Shown: positions 1 to 10,171, counted from the first letter of the stretch. The stretch: DNA of 64,000 nt from Exiguobacterium profundum (GCF_001909285.1 NZ_MRSV01000001.1:1445331-1509330); one strand, 5' to 3'. Numbers and translations: made by a program. The notes: generated from the letters alone by a model not told the origin.

Positions 1-569
1 ACTGGGGTTATGCACTCGCTGAAGCGGAGTACGGTGACAAAGTGTTCACATGGGCACAGTATGACCGTATCAAAGAAGAATCTGGTGAAGCAGCTGCTAA
101 CGAAGCTCAGTCGAAAGCGGAAGCTGAAGGGAAAATTATCGTCAAAGATTCAATCGCTGATATCTTCCTCCAGCAGATTTTGACACGTCCACGTGAGTTC
201 GACGTTGTTGCGACGATGAACTTGAACGGTGACTACATCTCAGATGCCCTTGCTGCTCAAGTAGGTGGAATCGGGATTGCACCTGGTGCGAACATTAACT
301 ACATCACAGGACATGCGATTTTCGAAGCGACACATGGTACAGCTCCGAAATACGCGGGTCTTGATAAAGTAAACCCATCTTCAGTCATCCTTTCAGGTGA
401 GATGATGCTCCGCCACATGAACTGGAACGAAGCGGCTGACCTCATCATCAACTCAATGGAGAAAACGATCGCTTCGAAAGTTGTCACATACGACTTCGCA
501 CGTCTCATGGACGGAGCGACAGAAGTGAAATGTTCAGAGTTCGCGGATGAATTGATTAAAAACATGTAA
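1..569 (+). CDS. icd: isocitrate dehydrogenase (NADP), C-terminal part
   Basis: The reading frame is open from base 3 to the TAA at 567-569 and carries the last 188 or so residues; the start lies outside the window. The enzyme oxidatively decarboxylates isocitrate to 2-oxoglutarate in the TCA cycle. The visible part has the family's late motifs: [20 protein letters not shown], then the cofactor loop [20 protein letters not shown] with the HGTAPKYAG core, then the helical tail ending in ELIKNM. The malate dehydrogenase gene follows after 21 bases with its own strong Shine-Dalgarno, the same order as the Bacillus citZ-icd-mdh operon. Confidence 0.95.
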   Translation, partial: WGYALAEAEYGDKVFTWAQYDRIKEESGEAAANEAQSKAEAEGKIIVKDSIADIFLQQILTRPREFDVVATMNLNGDYISDALAAQVGGIGIAPGANINYITGHAIFEATHGTAPKYAGLDKVNPSSVILSGEMMLRHMNWNEAADLIINSMEKTIASKVVTYDFARLMDGATEVKCSEFADELIKNM

Positions 570-1523
<954 letters not shown>

Positions 1524-1528
1524 GTTTG

Positions 1529-1568
1529 AGGTGCTTCCTGTCATGTTGCAGGAGGCACCTTTTTTGTT
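1529..1568 (+). terminator. rho-independent terminator after mdh
   Basis: AGGTGC-TTCCTG pairs with CAGGA-GGCACCT around a short loop and is followed by a run of T. It separates the icd-mdh unit from phoPR. The stretch from here to 1706 holds no gene; I see no convincing promoter in it. Confidence 0.85.
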
Positions 1569-1706
1569 TTTTTTCTCTTATCGAACATGCTACACTGAAA
1601 GTGGATTTGTTTTGTTTTTGTAAAGATTTGCTTTGAGGTTGGTCGTTTCAAGCATTGATTTGTAAAATAGAAAGTGACATTTGATGGTTTAAGAGGAGGA
1701 AGCAGT

Positions 1707-2408
1707 GTGGCTGATAAAGTAATTGTTGTCGACGATGAAGTATCGATTGCGACATTATTGAAATTTAATTTAGAACAGGCTGGCTTTGAAGTAGAGACGG
1801 CGCACGATGGCAAAACCGGATTGGAATTGGCTGAGAAAAAGGACGCCGTGCTCATCGTGCTCGACTTGATGCTGCCGGAGATGGATGGACTTGAAGTGTG
1901 CAAACGACTCCGTCAGCAAAAAGTCAATACACCGATTTTAATGCTCACGGCAAAAGATGATGAGTTTGACAAAGTATTGGGGCTCGAGCTCGGAGCGGAC
2001 GATTATTTGACGAAGCCGTTCAGCCCACGTGAAGTAGTCGCGCGCGTCAAAGCGATTCTTAGACGTTCTGCCCCGCAAGAATCGGCGGTTGAAGAGGACG
2101 TCATTCAAATCGGAGATGTTAAAATCGTCACTTCAAACTACGAAGTGTTCAAGCAAGGGGAGCGCCTCGAGTTGACGCCGAAAGAATTTGAATTGTTAGC
2201 CTATTTGGCGAAAAATAAAGGACGCGTGTTGACGCGAGATCAATTATTATCGGCCATTTGGAATTATGACTTTGTGGGTGATACCCGGATTGTTGATGTC
2301 CATATCAGTCACCTTCGTGAAAAAATTGAACCGGTAACGAAGAAACCGACCTATATTAAAACGATTCGCGGTCTTGGCTATAAGATGGAGGAGCCGACTT
2401 CGGAATGA
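1707..2408 (+). CDS. phoP: response regulator PhoP (OmpR family)
   Basis: A 233-residue regulator. The receiver domain covers residues 1-120, with the acidic pocket VVDDE near the N-terminus, the phosphoacceptor D53 in LDLMLPEMDG and the conserved lysine in DYLTKPFSPREV. The winged-helix DNA-binding domain covers about 130-230 (LTPKEFELLAYLA, VDVHISHLREKIE, TIRGLGYK). I start it at GTG 1707 because AAGAGGAGGA lies at 1691-1700. Position between mdh and a PhoR-type kinase, with a 4-base overlap with the kinase gene, matches PhoP of the phosphate-starvation system. The inducing signal is inferred from Bacillus. Confidence 0.9.
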   Translation: MADKVIVVDDEVSIATLLKFNLEQAGFEVETAHDGKTGLELAEKKDAVLIVLDLMLPEMDGLEVCKRLRQQKVNTPILMLTAKDDEFDKVLGLELGADDYLTKPFSPREVVARVKAILRRSAPQESAVEEDVIQIGDVKIVTSNYEVFKQGERLELTPKEFELLAYLAKNKGRVLTRDQLLSAIWNYDFVGDTRIVDVHISHLREKIEPVTKKPTYIKTIRGLGYKMEEPTSE

Positions 2409-4132
2409 AGACGTATCGCTCTAGATTTATGACGACTCTCATTTTTCTTGTCACCGTTGTCTTGCTGACGCTCGGGATTGTCCTTGGGCAGCTCTTCAAA
2501 GACTTTTATCTGGATTCAGAACGAGATCGTCTAAAAGAAGATGCTCAATTGGCAGCCCTCTACCTCGAGGGAGGCGCATTGGACGAGATTCGTGAGTATG
2601 TCGGTCAAATCGATGACGGAAGCAGCTTTGATATTCTCCTTCTCAATAGTCGGATGGAGGTAATCGCTGGCACGCCGTTTCGCGTCGGGTCCATCGATTA
2701 CAAAATTGATCCGAATATGGTCCCTGAGGAAGGGACGTTCGGTGAAGCGGATGAGGACGAGTTGATTCAATACACAAAACCGATCGAACTTGCGACGGGT
2801 GGGACAGTCTATTTAACATTCATCCGTTATGTATCGGATTTAGAAGGGGTGTACAATCGCATCTGGTTGACGATTGCCCTCGCGCTCTTCTTCTCCTTCT
2901 TCATAATTTTATTCGTGCTCCAACATTTGACGAATCAATTTATTCGACCAATCGATGAGGCGACGATCGTTTTGCGGGAACTGGCGGACGGGAATTATCG
3001 GGCCCGTGTGTATGAACTCAGAAATGATGAAGAGACCGGTAGCCTAGCAGGGTCAATCAACGTGCTTGCCCGGAATTTGGAGTCGATTTCTCTCGGGGAG
3101 TCCGTACAACGGGCGAGACTCGAATCGTTAATCGAGTATATGGGGGCGGGTCTTCTGCTCGTCGACGAGCGAGGGATTGTCACGTTGGTCAACCGCTCTT
3201 ATCGTGAAATGTTCCAATACGATGATTTAACGATTGGACAATTTTATCACGGGATTCTACCGAGTCCTGAAGTAGAAACACTGATCGAAGACGTTTATCT
3301 GACGGAAGAGGTCCACCGCCGTCAGTTATCGATTCGAACGGGATTAAAACAAAAAACGTATATGGTATCCGCAGCACCGATTTTCAGTGACACCGGGATG
3401 CTTCGCGGCACGACGTTACTGTTTAACGATATCACGGAACTGAAACGACTTGAGAAGATGCGGAAAGATTTCGTGGCGAACGTCAGTCATGAACTGAAGA
3501 CACCGCTCACATCCATACGTGGGTTTAGTGAGACGCTTCTTGATGGGGCGAAAGAAGTCCCGGAACTTCGAGACCAGTTTTTAGACATCATCCAGAAAGA
3601 AGCGACACGGATGCAGATGCTTGTTGAGGATCTCCTTGAATTGTCGAGATTGGAGCGGGATGACTTCCAAATGGAGTTGGTGTCCGTCGATCTGAATCAG
3701 CTCGTCGATGAGGTCTGTCTCCTGCTCAGTCAAAAGGCGAGCAAGAAGTCGATTCAGCTAGAAACGAAACACGAGGGGACGGTCGTCTTGCAAGCGGACC
3801 TGAACCGAATGAAGCAAGTCATCATGAACTTGGTCGCCAACGCCATCAACTATTCACCCGAAGGAAGTCGTGTCGAAATCGCCGTGGAAGCAAAGGCAGA
3901 TTCTTATAAACTTCGCGTCAAGGACAACGGAATCGGGATCGCCAAAAAAGAAGTGAGTCGTATTTTTGAGCGCTTCTATCGTGTCGATAAGGCAAGAAGC
4001 CGGAACTCGGGTGGAACTGGCCTCGGACTCGCCATCGTGAAACACATCATCGATTTGCATCATGCCACGATCGACGTAGAGAGTGAGGAAGGCAAAGGAA
4101 CGACGTTTGCCATTACATTCCCTCGGGTTTAA
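2405..4132 (+). CDS. phoR: sensor histidine kinase PhoR
   Basis: A 575-residue membrane kinase. It has TM helix 1 at about 8-28, an extracytoplasmic domain to about 150, TM helix 2 at about 155-175, a HAMP linker, a PAS domain at about 240-335, a HisKA domain with the phosphoacceptor H362 in NVSHELKTPLTS, and a HATPase domain with N-box NLVANAINYS, DNGIGI and GGTGLGLAIVK. It should phosphorylate the PhoP gene product just upstream, with which it overlaps by 4 bases. The PAS-containing layout is that of Bacillus PhoR/WalK kinases. The mdh-phoP-phoR-polA order favours PhoR. Confidence 0.9.
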   Translation: MKTYRSRFMTTLIFLVTVVLLTLGIVLGQLFKDFYLDSERDRLKEDAQLAALYLEGGALDEIREYVGQIDDGSSFDILLLNSRMEVIAGTPFRVGSIDYKIDPNMVPEEGTFGEADEDELIQYTKPIELATGGTVYLTFIRYVSDLEGVYNRIWLTIALALFFSFFIILFVLQHLTNQFIRPIDEATIVLRELADGNYRARVYELRNDEETGSLAGSINVLARNLESISLGESVQRARLESLIEYMGAGLLLVDERGIVTLVNRSYREMFQYDDLTIGQFYHGILPSPEVETLIEDVYLTEEVHRRQLSIRTGLKQKTYMVSAAPIFSDTGMLRGTTLLFNDITELKRLEKMRKDFVANVSHELKTPLTSIRGFSETLLDGAKEVPELRDQFLDIIQKEATRMQMLVEDLLELSRLERDDFQMELVSVDLNQLVDEVCLLLSQKASKKSIQLETKHEGTVVLQADLNRMKQVIMNLVANAINYSPEGSRVEIAVEAKADSYKLRVKDNGIGIAKKEVSRIFERFYRVDKARSRNSGGTGLGLAIVKHIIDLHHATIDVESEEGKGTTFAITFPRV

Positions 4133-4211
4133 CAATGACTTTATCGTTCGTTCATATTTACTTTACAAAACCTTGCTATCCTATGAATGAGACCTCTTCA
4201 TCATCTCGTGA

Positions 4212-4242
4212 CTCGATCGGTGCTCATCTCCACACGATCGAG
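4212..4242 (+). other. perfect 8-bp inverted repeat between phoR and polA
   Basis: CTCGATCG (4212-4219) and CGATCGAG (4235-4242) form a perfect stem with a 15-nt loop, directly in front of the terminator at 4249. It may be part of the 3' end structure of the phoPR transcript. Its role is not known to me. Confidence 0.4.
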
Positions 4243-4248
4243 AATTTG

Positions 4249-4283
4249 GCCCTTTTCTATTCGTAGAAAAGGGTCTTTTTTTT
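4249..4283 (+). terminator. rho-independent terminator after phoPR
   Basis: CCCTTTTCTA pairs with TAGAAAAGGG around TTCG, followed by eight or nine T. It ends the phoPR transcript before polA. Confidence 0.9.
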
Positions 4284-4310
4284 CGAACGCATGTACCCGT
4301 ATGGTATGAT
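4282..4310 (+). promoter_or_regulatory. putative sigma-A promoter for polA
   Basis: TTCGAA (4282-4287) and TATGAT (4305-4310) are 17 bases apart, starting just after the phoPR terminator and about 30 bases upstream of the polA start. The -10 is good and the -35 moderate. Confidence 0.45.
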
Positions 4311-4339
4311 GGTTGAAGAGAAGAATGGAGGTCGATTGA

Positions 4340-6934
4340 ATGAATAAACTACTAGTCCTTGATGGGAACTCCTTAACATATCGTGCGTTTTTTGCACTGC
4401 CTCCGATGTCGGATGCGTCAGGTCGGAATACGAATGCAGTGTATGGGTTTACGATGATGTTATTGAAACTAATGGAAGATGAGCAACCGACTCATTTTGC
4501 TGTGGCGTTCGATGCGTCAAAGAAAACGTTCCGTCACGATACGTTCGCGGAATACAAAGGTGGACGTCAAAAGACACCGGGAGAATTGCGTGAACAATTT
4601 CCGCTCGTGCGTGACGTTTGTCGGGCGTTTGGCATCTCTGTCTTAGAGCTTGACCAATACGAGGCGGATGATATCATCGGGACGCTCTCAAAAGACCCGA
4701 CCTTTGATCAGGTGACGGTTGTGACGGGGGATAAGGATTTACTTCAATTGATCAATGAACGTGTGACGGTCTATTTGACGAAGCGAGGCATCACCGAAGT
4801 CGAGAAAATGACCGTGACCGCGTTCAATGAACGTTACGACGGACTACAACCGATTCAGATGATTGATCTAAAAGGATTAATGGGAGATAAATCCGACAAC
4901 ATCCCTGGTATTCCAGGGGTCGGGGAAAAGACGGCACTGAAGTTGATTGCCACATATGGTACCGTCGAGGCCCTTTACGAACATACGGATGAGTTGAAAG
5001 GGAAGCAAAAGGAAAAAATAGAGGCGAATGAACAAGAAGCGAAAATGTCGAAACAGTTGGCGACCATTTACACGGATGTACCGATTGATGTGACGATGGA
5101 TGAACTTCTCTTTAAGCCATATGACGCTTCGCTCGTCAAAACGTTATTTATGGATTTACAGTTCAAGTCACTCATCGGCAAACTGACGGATACCTCTTCA
5201 GAAGAACCGGTTGAAAAAGCGGAGCGACCAACAATCGCGTTGGCTGATCAAGATTTATCGCGAGCTGTGTTAATGCTTGAACAGTTGCACGATGATTATT
5301 TTGAAGAAGACGTGATTGGAGTGGCGATCGCATCGGAACGAGGTGTCACGATTGGAGATGTGACGCTTCTTGAGGACGAACGGGTCAAAGAATGGATCGA
5401 AAACGAGACGAAGACGACGATTTGTCTCGATGCGAAGCAGACAATTATTCAATTGAAACGTCACCAATTGGCACTGCGTGGGTATGAAGACCTGCTTGTC
5501 GCAGGGTATTTGCTCAACCTATCTGGTGGGACGTCTCTCAGCTCGATTGCCGCACACTTTACGTATCCTCTTGAGGAAGATGAAACGGTCTACGGAAAAG
5601 GTGCAAAAATCAAGGTGCCGGAAGAGAATGTTTTTCATGCTCATCTCGCAGAAAAGGCGTACGCCATCTATACATTGTTTGAACGCATTGTTTCGGAGTT
5701 GAAAGAGAATGAACAGACAGAACTCTATGAGGCGCTTGAAAAACCACTCGTCTCCGTATTGGCCGAGATGGAGTGGGCTGGTATCCACGTAAATGTCGAA
5801 ACGCTTCAACATATGGAAACGGACCTGCGTGAACGTCTAAATGCACTTGAGGTCACGATTCATGAATTAGCCGGGGAACCGTTCAACATCAACTCACCGA
5901 AACAGTTAGGGGTCGTATTATTTGAAAAACTGTCACTCCCTCCTGTGAAAAAGACGAAAACAGGATACTCAACGGCAGCGGATGTCCTCGAAAAATTGGC
6001 ACCGCTTCATCCGATCATTGAGAAAATCATGCATTATCGTGAACTTGGCAAACTTCAGTCCACGTATGTCGAAGGCTTGCAGAAAGTCGTGAAGGATGAT
6101 GGCAAGATTCATACGCGTTATACACAGACGCTTACTCAAACGGGACGGCTTTCGTCGGTTAACCCGAACCTTCAAAATATTCCGATTCGATTAGAAGAAG
6201 GGCGTCGCATCCGTAAAGCGTTTACCGCGAGTGAACCGGGATGGGTACTCTATGCGGTCGATTACTCTCAAATCGAACTGCGCATCATGGCACATATGTC
6301 ACAAGATGAGAAGATGATGGCAGCCTTCCTTCACGATGAGGATATTCATACGTCGACGGCGGCGAACGTGTTTAAAGTTTCCACTGAAGAAGTTACGTCA
6401 CTCATGCGTCGTCAAGCAAAAGCCGTCAACTTCGGAATCATCTATGGCATCAGTGATTATGGACTCTCACAAAATCTAGGGATTACACGGAAAGAAGCGC
6501 AGACCTTTATCGATACGTACTTTGAACAGTTCCCTGGGGTGAAGACGTTCATGGATGCCGCGATTGAACGGGCACGTGAACACGGGTTCGTCGAGACGAT
6601 GTTGAAACGACGCCGGAACATCCCGGACATCCATTCTCGTAATTTCAACTTGCGTGGGTTTGCTGAACGTACCGCAATCAACACACCGATTCAAGGAACG
6701 GCAGCGGACATTATAAAAAAAGCGATGATTGATGTCGATCATGCGTTAAACACGTCAAAACTTCAATCTAAGCTGTTGTTACAAGTACACGATGAATTGA
6801 TATTCGAAGGTCCGGCCGAAGAGATGGAAGCATTAGAGAAACTCGTGACCGAAGCGATGGAACATACGGTCACACTTGATGTCCCGTTACGTGCGGACGG
6901 AGCGGTTGGAACGACATGGTTTGATACGAAATAA
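4340..6934 (+). CDS. polA: DNA polymerase I
   Basis: 864 residues, a gap-filling repair and Okazaki-fragment polymerase. The 5'-3' exonuclease domain covers about 1-290 (LVLDGNSLTYRAF, GLMGDKSDNIPGIPGVGEKT). The middle domain, about 300-470, has the 3'-5' exonuclease fold region but no DTET-type metal-binding motif, so proofreading is probably lost as in other Bacillus Pol I. The polymerase domain has motif A VDYSQIELRIMAH with D641, motif B RRQAKAVNFGIIYG and motif C LLQVHDELIFE with H817-D818. ATG 4340 follows AATGGAGG. mutM follows 21 bases downstream, so the two are probably cotranscribed. Confidence 0.97.
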   Translation: MNKLLVLDGNSLTYRAFFALPPMSDASGRNTNAVYGFTMMLLKLMEDEQPTHFAVAFDASKKTFRHDTFAEYKGGRQKTPGELREQFPLVRDVCRAFGISVLELDQYEADDIIGTLSKDPTFDQVTVVTGDKDLLQLINERVTVYLTKRGITEVEKMTVTAFNERYDGLQPIQMIDLKGLMGDKSDNIPGIPGVGEKTALKLIATYGTVEALYEHTDELKGKQKEKIEANEQEAKMSKQLATIYTDVPIDVTMDELLFKPYDASLVKTLFMDLQFKSLIGKLTDTSSEEPVEKAERPTIALADQDLSRAVLMLEQLHDDYFEEDVIGVAIASERGVTIGDVTLLEDERVKEWIENETKTTICLDAKQTIIQLKRHQLALRGYEDLLVAGYLLNLSGGTSLSSIAAHFTYPLEEDETVYGKGAKIKVPEENVFHAHLAEKAYAIYTLFERIVSELKENEQTELYEALEKPLVSVLAEMEWAGIHVNVETLQHMETDLRERLNALEVTIHELAGEPFNINSPKQLGVVLFEKLSLPPVKKTKTGYSTAADVLEKLAPLHPIIEKIMHYRELGKLQSTYVEGLQKVVKDDGKIHTRYTQTLTQTGRLSSVNPNLQNIPIRLEEGRRIRKAFTASEPGWVLYAVDYSQIELRIMAHMSQDEKMMAAFLHDEDIHTSTAANVFKVSTEEVTSLMRRQAKAVNFGIIYGISDYGLSQNLGITRKEAQTFIDTYFEQFPGVKTFMDAAIERAREHGFVETMLKRRRNIPDIHSRNFNLRGFAERTAINTPIQGTAADIIKKAMIDVDHALNTSKLQSKLLLQVHDELIFEGPAEEMEALEKLVTEAMEHTVTLDVPLRADGAVGTTWFDTK

Positions 6935-6955
6935 ACGGATAGAAAGGAAATCAGT

Positions 6956-7783
6956 ATGCCAGAATTACCAGAAGTCGAAACGGTCTGTCGTAGGTTGCGA
7001 CCTGCCGTTTCAGGAAAAACGATTCAGTCTGTCGATGTCCTCGACCCTAAAATTATCCGCGGGCTCGACCCCGAAGAATGGGTTCACCATTTGATTGGAG
7101 AAACGATTACGGATGTGGAACGTCGGGGGAAATTCATCTTATTCAAATTGACGAACGGGTATCTCGTCTCCCATCTTCGCATGGAAGGGAAGTTTTTCCC
7201 TTATGACTCCATTACAGAACCGGTAAAACATACACATATCGTGATTACGTTTACGGACCAATCGACTCTACACTATAATGATGTCCGTAAATTCGGTACG
7301 ATGGAGTTGCGGACGAATGAAACGATTCATACCACACCACCGCTCTCATTACTTGCGTACGAGCCGTTTGACGAGCGTGTGACAACCGAGATGTTACACC
7401 GACGTTTAGAGCGCATGAAGACACGCGCGATTAAGACCGCCCTCCTCGATCAGTCCATCTTTGTTGGATTAGGTAACATCTATGTAGATGAGACGTTGTT
7501 TCGTGCGGGTGTCCATCCGACACGACCGGCCGCAAGTTTGTCCCATGAAGAAGTCGACCGTGTGCGGACTGAAGCCGTTGCTGTCTTGACTGAGGCTATT
7601 GAGCGTGGAGGTAGTACGATTCGCAGTTATGCCAATCCAGATGGCGCCACAGGAACGTTTCAAGAGAGGCTCTACGTATATGGACAGACCGGAGAAGCGT
7701 GCCGCCGATGCGGACATGAAATTGAAAAGATGAAATTGGGCGGGCGAGGTACGCATTACTGTCCGCACTGTCAACAACGTTAA
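6956..7783 (+). CDS. mutM: formamidopyrimidine-DNA glycosylase
   Basis: 275 residues, the full family length. It removes 8-oxoguanine and Fapy lesions and nicks the abasic site. The mature N-terminus PELPEVETV provides the catalytic P2 and E3. The helix-two-turn-helix region contains LLDQSIFVGLGNIYVDE. The C-terminal zinc finger uses C249, C252, C269 and C272. It lies between polA and coaE as in Bacillus, and shares their repair context. Confidence 0.96.
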   Translation: MPELPEVETVCRRLRPAVSGKTIQSVDVLDPKIIRGLDPEEWVHHLIGETITDVERRGKFILFKLTNGYLVSHLRMEGKFFPYDSITEPVKHTHIVITFTDQSTLHYNDVRKFGTMELRTNETIHTTPPLSLLAYEPFDERVTTEMLHRRLERMKTRAIKTALLDQSIFVGLGNIYVDETLFRAGVHPTRPAASLSHEEVDRVRTEAVAVLTEAIERGGSTIRSYANPDGATGTFQERLYVYGQTGEACRRCGHEIEKMKLGGRGTHYCPHCQQR

Positions 7784-7796
7784 GGGGTGGACGTGT

Positions 7797-8402
7797 ATGT
7801 TGAAGATTGGATTGACTGGTGGAATTGCAACCGGGAAGTCTACGGTATCGCGACTGTTTCGAGAACGAGGCATTCCGATTATCGATGCCGATTTGATTGC
7901 AAGGACGGTCGTTGAACCAGGAGGAAAGGCGATTGAAGGGGTAAGGGCCGCATTTCCAAAATGTTTTGTGGGCGACGTGCTGAACCGTCCTGCGCTCGGT
8001 CGGGAAATCTTCCATGATGAAGCAAAACGTCAGCAATTGAATCAATTGATGCATCCAGCGATTCGAGAAGAAATGAATGAGCAAATGCGAACGTATGAGG
8101 CATCGGGGGAACCTGTCGTCATTTTTGATATTCCGTTACTGTTTGAAGGAACGATGCTCGATCTGGTTGATTATTCCGTCGTCGTCTATTGCCGTGAAGA
8201 GATTCAACTGATGCGTCTCATGGAACGGAATGGATTGACGAAAGAAGAGGCGTTAGCCCGTATTCGTTCACAGATTCCAATTGAAGATAAAAAGCACCAG
8301 GCGGATTTCCTCATAAACAATAATGGGGCATTAGGGGACCTTCCTCCACAAATCAATCGTCTGGTCGAACAGTTTCAAACGATACAAAAAGAAGGCGACT
8401 GA
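7797..8402 (+). CDS. coaE: dephospho-CoA kinase
   Basis: 201 residues, catalysing the last step of coenzyme A synthesis, ATP-dependent phosphorylation of dephospho-CoA. The P-loop is GLTGGIATGKST (residues 5-16), followed by the substrate-binding DADLIAR segment and the conserved FDIPLLFE motif. It starts 13 bases after mutM, with GGGGTGG as the Shine-Dalgarno. The stop codon lies inside the stem of the terminator that ends the polA-mutM-coaE unit. Confidence 0.95.
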   Translation: MLKIGLTGGIATGKSTVSRLFRERGIPIIDADLIARTVVEPGGKAIEGVRAAFPKCFVGDVLNRPALGREIFHDEAKRQQLNQLMHPAIREEMNEQMRTYEASGEPVVIFDIPLLFEGTMLDLVDYSVVVYCREEIQLMRLMERNGLTKEEALARIRSQIPIEDKKHQADFLINNNGALGDLPPQINRLVEQFQTIQKEGD

Positions 8403-8417
8403 TATCGCCTTCTTTTT
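8391..8417. terminator. bidirectional terminator between coaE and the M50-like gene
   Basis: GAAGGCGA (8391-8398) pairs with TCGCCTTC (8405-8412). A T run follows on the plus strand and an A run precedes, so it can serve both convergent genes. Confidence 0.85.
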
Positions 8418-8460
8418 AGTTTAATGGATCGGATTCTGGAGACCCTTTTTTCCATGTATT

Positions 8461-8901
8461 TTAAATCGCACGTCCATCACTAGGATGACCGTTCGAATAA
8501 TAGATGGGATAGAGTGAGAAGAAGATATAGTAGAACGAGAAATAGGCGAACTGATACGTATAGAGTGTCGGTTCAATATCTCGTCGAAGAATGAACGCGT
8601 TGACGATTAAGATGCTCGCTAAATTGAAAATGGCTCCACCGCCATAGACTAGCGTACGGGTGACCTTGTTGCTCCATTTTAAATCAGTGAACTGGCACCA
8701 TGCATCGTAAAAATAAACACGATTTACTTGTAAACGACCTACTTTAAATAGTTTCTTCCCGGTACCGATTTGCATATCGAGTGAGCCGCCGAACAACTTT
8801 GCGAAGAAGAAGTGACCAAGCTCATGAATTAACGTCACAATCGGTAAAATGATAAAGAACGAAATAAAGAATTTATCGATATCTCCCCAATCAAACATCA
8901 T
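8461..8901 (-). CDS. small M50-type (site-2 protease-like) membrane metalloprotease
   Basis: 146 residues if started at the ATG ending at 8901, which follows AAAGGAGGCG; a second ATG directly after it is equally possible. TM helix 1 carries the zinc-binding HELGH (H26-E27-H30). TM helix 2 is near residues 75-100. TM helix 3 ends in NGHPSDG, whose D142 can be the third metal ligand, only four residues before the C-terminus. All three M50 ligands are thus present in a minimal protein without PDZ or CBS domains. Substrate is unknown. It occupies the place of ytaF in Bacillus but is not YtaF. Confidence 0.7.
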   Translation of the reverse strand: MMFDWGDIDKFFISFFIILPIVTLIHELGHFFFAKLFGGSLDMQIGTGKKLFKVGRLQVNRVYFYDAWCQFTDLKWSNKVTRTLVYGGGAIFNLASILIVNAFILRRDIEPTLYTYQFAYFSFYYIFFSLYPIYYSNGHPSDGRAI

Positions 8902-8993
8902 GACGCCTCCTTTCTCTTGTCTGTTACGCCAAGAAATTTCCCTCATTTTCAAAAAATAAACAAAGAAAAAAGAAAAAAATGTGACGAATCATA

Positions 8994-9023
8994 GTGAAAA
9001 CGCTTACAGCTATCCGTTATAAT
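8994..9023 (+). promoter_or_regulatory. sigma-A promoter of gapB
   Basis: A perfect TATAAT at 9018-9023 with a weak -35 (GTGAAA, 18-base spacing) that is buried in the cre site. The start codon is 33 bases downstream. Confidence 0.6.
8995..9008 (+). promoter_or_regulatory. cre site (CcpA operator) at the gapB promoter
   Basis: TGAAAACGCTTACA fits the cre consensus TGWAANCGNTNWCA at every defined position. It covers the -35 region of the TATAAT at 9018-9023. Repression of this gluconeogenic gene during growth on glucose would make sense. Confidence 0.75.
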
Positions 9024-9055
9024 GAAACCGTAATGTAGAAAAAGGGGGATCTATC

Positions 9056-10087
9056 ATGGGGACAAAAGTGGCAATTAACGGATTTGGTCGAATCGGAAGA
9101 ATGGTATTTCGAAAATTGATGCTCGAGGGACGTCATGAAGTGGTGGCGATTAACGCAAGTTATCCGGCGGAAACACTTGCGCATCTTATTAAACATGACT
9201 CGATTCACGGTCCATTCGGATTGACAGTACGTGCGCATGGGGATGCGCTCGAAGTCGATGGGAAACGGATTGAACTTATTTCGGAACGTGATCCATCACG
9301 GTTGCCTTGGTCTGACCTTGAAATCGACATCGTCGTCGAAGCGACCGGGAAGTTTAACTCCGATAGCGGGGCAAGACTTCATCTTGAGGCAGGCGCGAAA
9401 AAAGTGATTTTGACCGCACCGGGTAAAGGGGACTTACGCACGATCGTGATGGGGGTCAATGATCGTGACTATCGCCCGGAGGAAGACCATATCATTTCAA
9501 ACGCATCGTGTACGACGAACTGTCTCGGACCTGTCGTGAAGGTCTTGCATTCGACGTTCGGTATCGAGACGGGACTGATTACGACGGTACACGCCTATAC
9601 GAACGACCAGAACAATATTGACAACCCGCATAAAGATTTGCGGCGCGCGCGTGCGTGTGGCAGTTCCATCATCCCGACATCAACGGGAGCGGCTAAGGCG
9701 ATTGGTCTGGTGATGCCGGAACTACAAGGGAAGTTAAACGGAATGGCACTCCGTGTACCGACTCCGAACGTATCACTTGTCGACTTGGTCGTCGAACTCC
9801 ACCGAGATGTTACGGTCGATGAAGTCAATGAAGCGTTTGAACGGGCAGCGTATGGAGAAATGACGGGTATTTTAGGCGTTTCTCACGAACCGCTCGTCTC
9901 TATCGATTTTAACGGGGACGATCGCTCGTCGATTATCGACATGGATTCGACGATGGTACTCGGAGGGAATCATGTCAAAGTACTCGCATGGTATGACAAT
10001 GAATGGGGCTACTCATGCCGTGTCGTGGACTTGTTGGATATGGTGGCCAGCTATCTTCAAATCGGGCAACAAGAAACACACGCCTAA
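9056..10087 (+). CDS. gapB: glyceraldehyde-3-phosphate dehydrogenase, GapB (NADP) type
   Basis: 343 residues. The N-terminal Rossmann motif is [11 protein letters not shown]. After the second strand the sequence is AINAS (N33-A34-S35), where glycolytic GapA enzymes have N-D; loss of that Asp is typical of the NADP-preferring, gluconeogenic GapB. The catalytic cysteine is C152 in [12 protein letters not shown] and the base histidine lies in [10 protein letters not shown]. It is transcribed alone between coaE and speD, as in Bacillus. The cre site at 8995 implies CcpA control, whereas B. subtilis gapB is chiefly under CcpN. The start follows AAAGGGGGA. Confidence 0.93.
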   Translation: MGTKVAINGFGRIGRMVFRKLMLEGRHEVVAINASYPAETLAHLIKHDSIHGPFGLTVRAHGDALEVDGKRIELISERDPSRLPWSDLEIDIVVEATGKFNSDSGARLHLEAGAKKVILTAPGKGDLRTIVMGVNDRDYRPEEDHIISNASCTTNCLGPVVKVLHSTFGIETGLITTVHAYTNDQNNIDNPHKDLRRARACGSSIIPTSTGAAKAIGLVMPELQGKLNGMALRVPTPNVSLVDLVVELHRDVTVDEVNEAFERAAYGEMTGILGVSHEPLVSIDFNGDDRSSIIDMDSTMVLGGNHVKVLAWYDNEWGYSCRVVDLLDMVASYLQIGQQETHA

Positions 10088-10116
10088 AAAATATTACGTG
10101 CGGAGAAATATTTTTT
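10086..10116 (+). terminator. AT-rich hairpin after gapB, probable weak terminator
   Basis: AAAAAATATT (10086-10095) and AATATTTTTT (10107-10116) form a 10-bp stem overlapping the gapB stop, with further T runs after it. The stem is all A-T, so efficiency is uncertain. Confidence 0.5.
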
Positions 10117-10136
10117 AGATTTTTTTATCAAATGTC

Positions 10137-10165
10137 TTGTAACGACGTCCCAAACACGTTACACT
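10137..10165 (+). promoter_or_regulatory. sigma-A promoter of speD
   Basis: TTGTAA (10137-10142), a 17-base spacer and TACACT (10160-10165). It would start a leader of about 148 nt. Confidence 0.6.
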
Positions 10166-10171
10166 CAATTT

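Noticed and set aside
7596..8084. 162-codon antisense frame across mutM-coaE
   Set aside because: Overlaps two certain genes on the other strand and has no translation signals.
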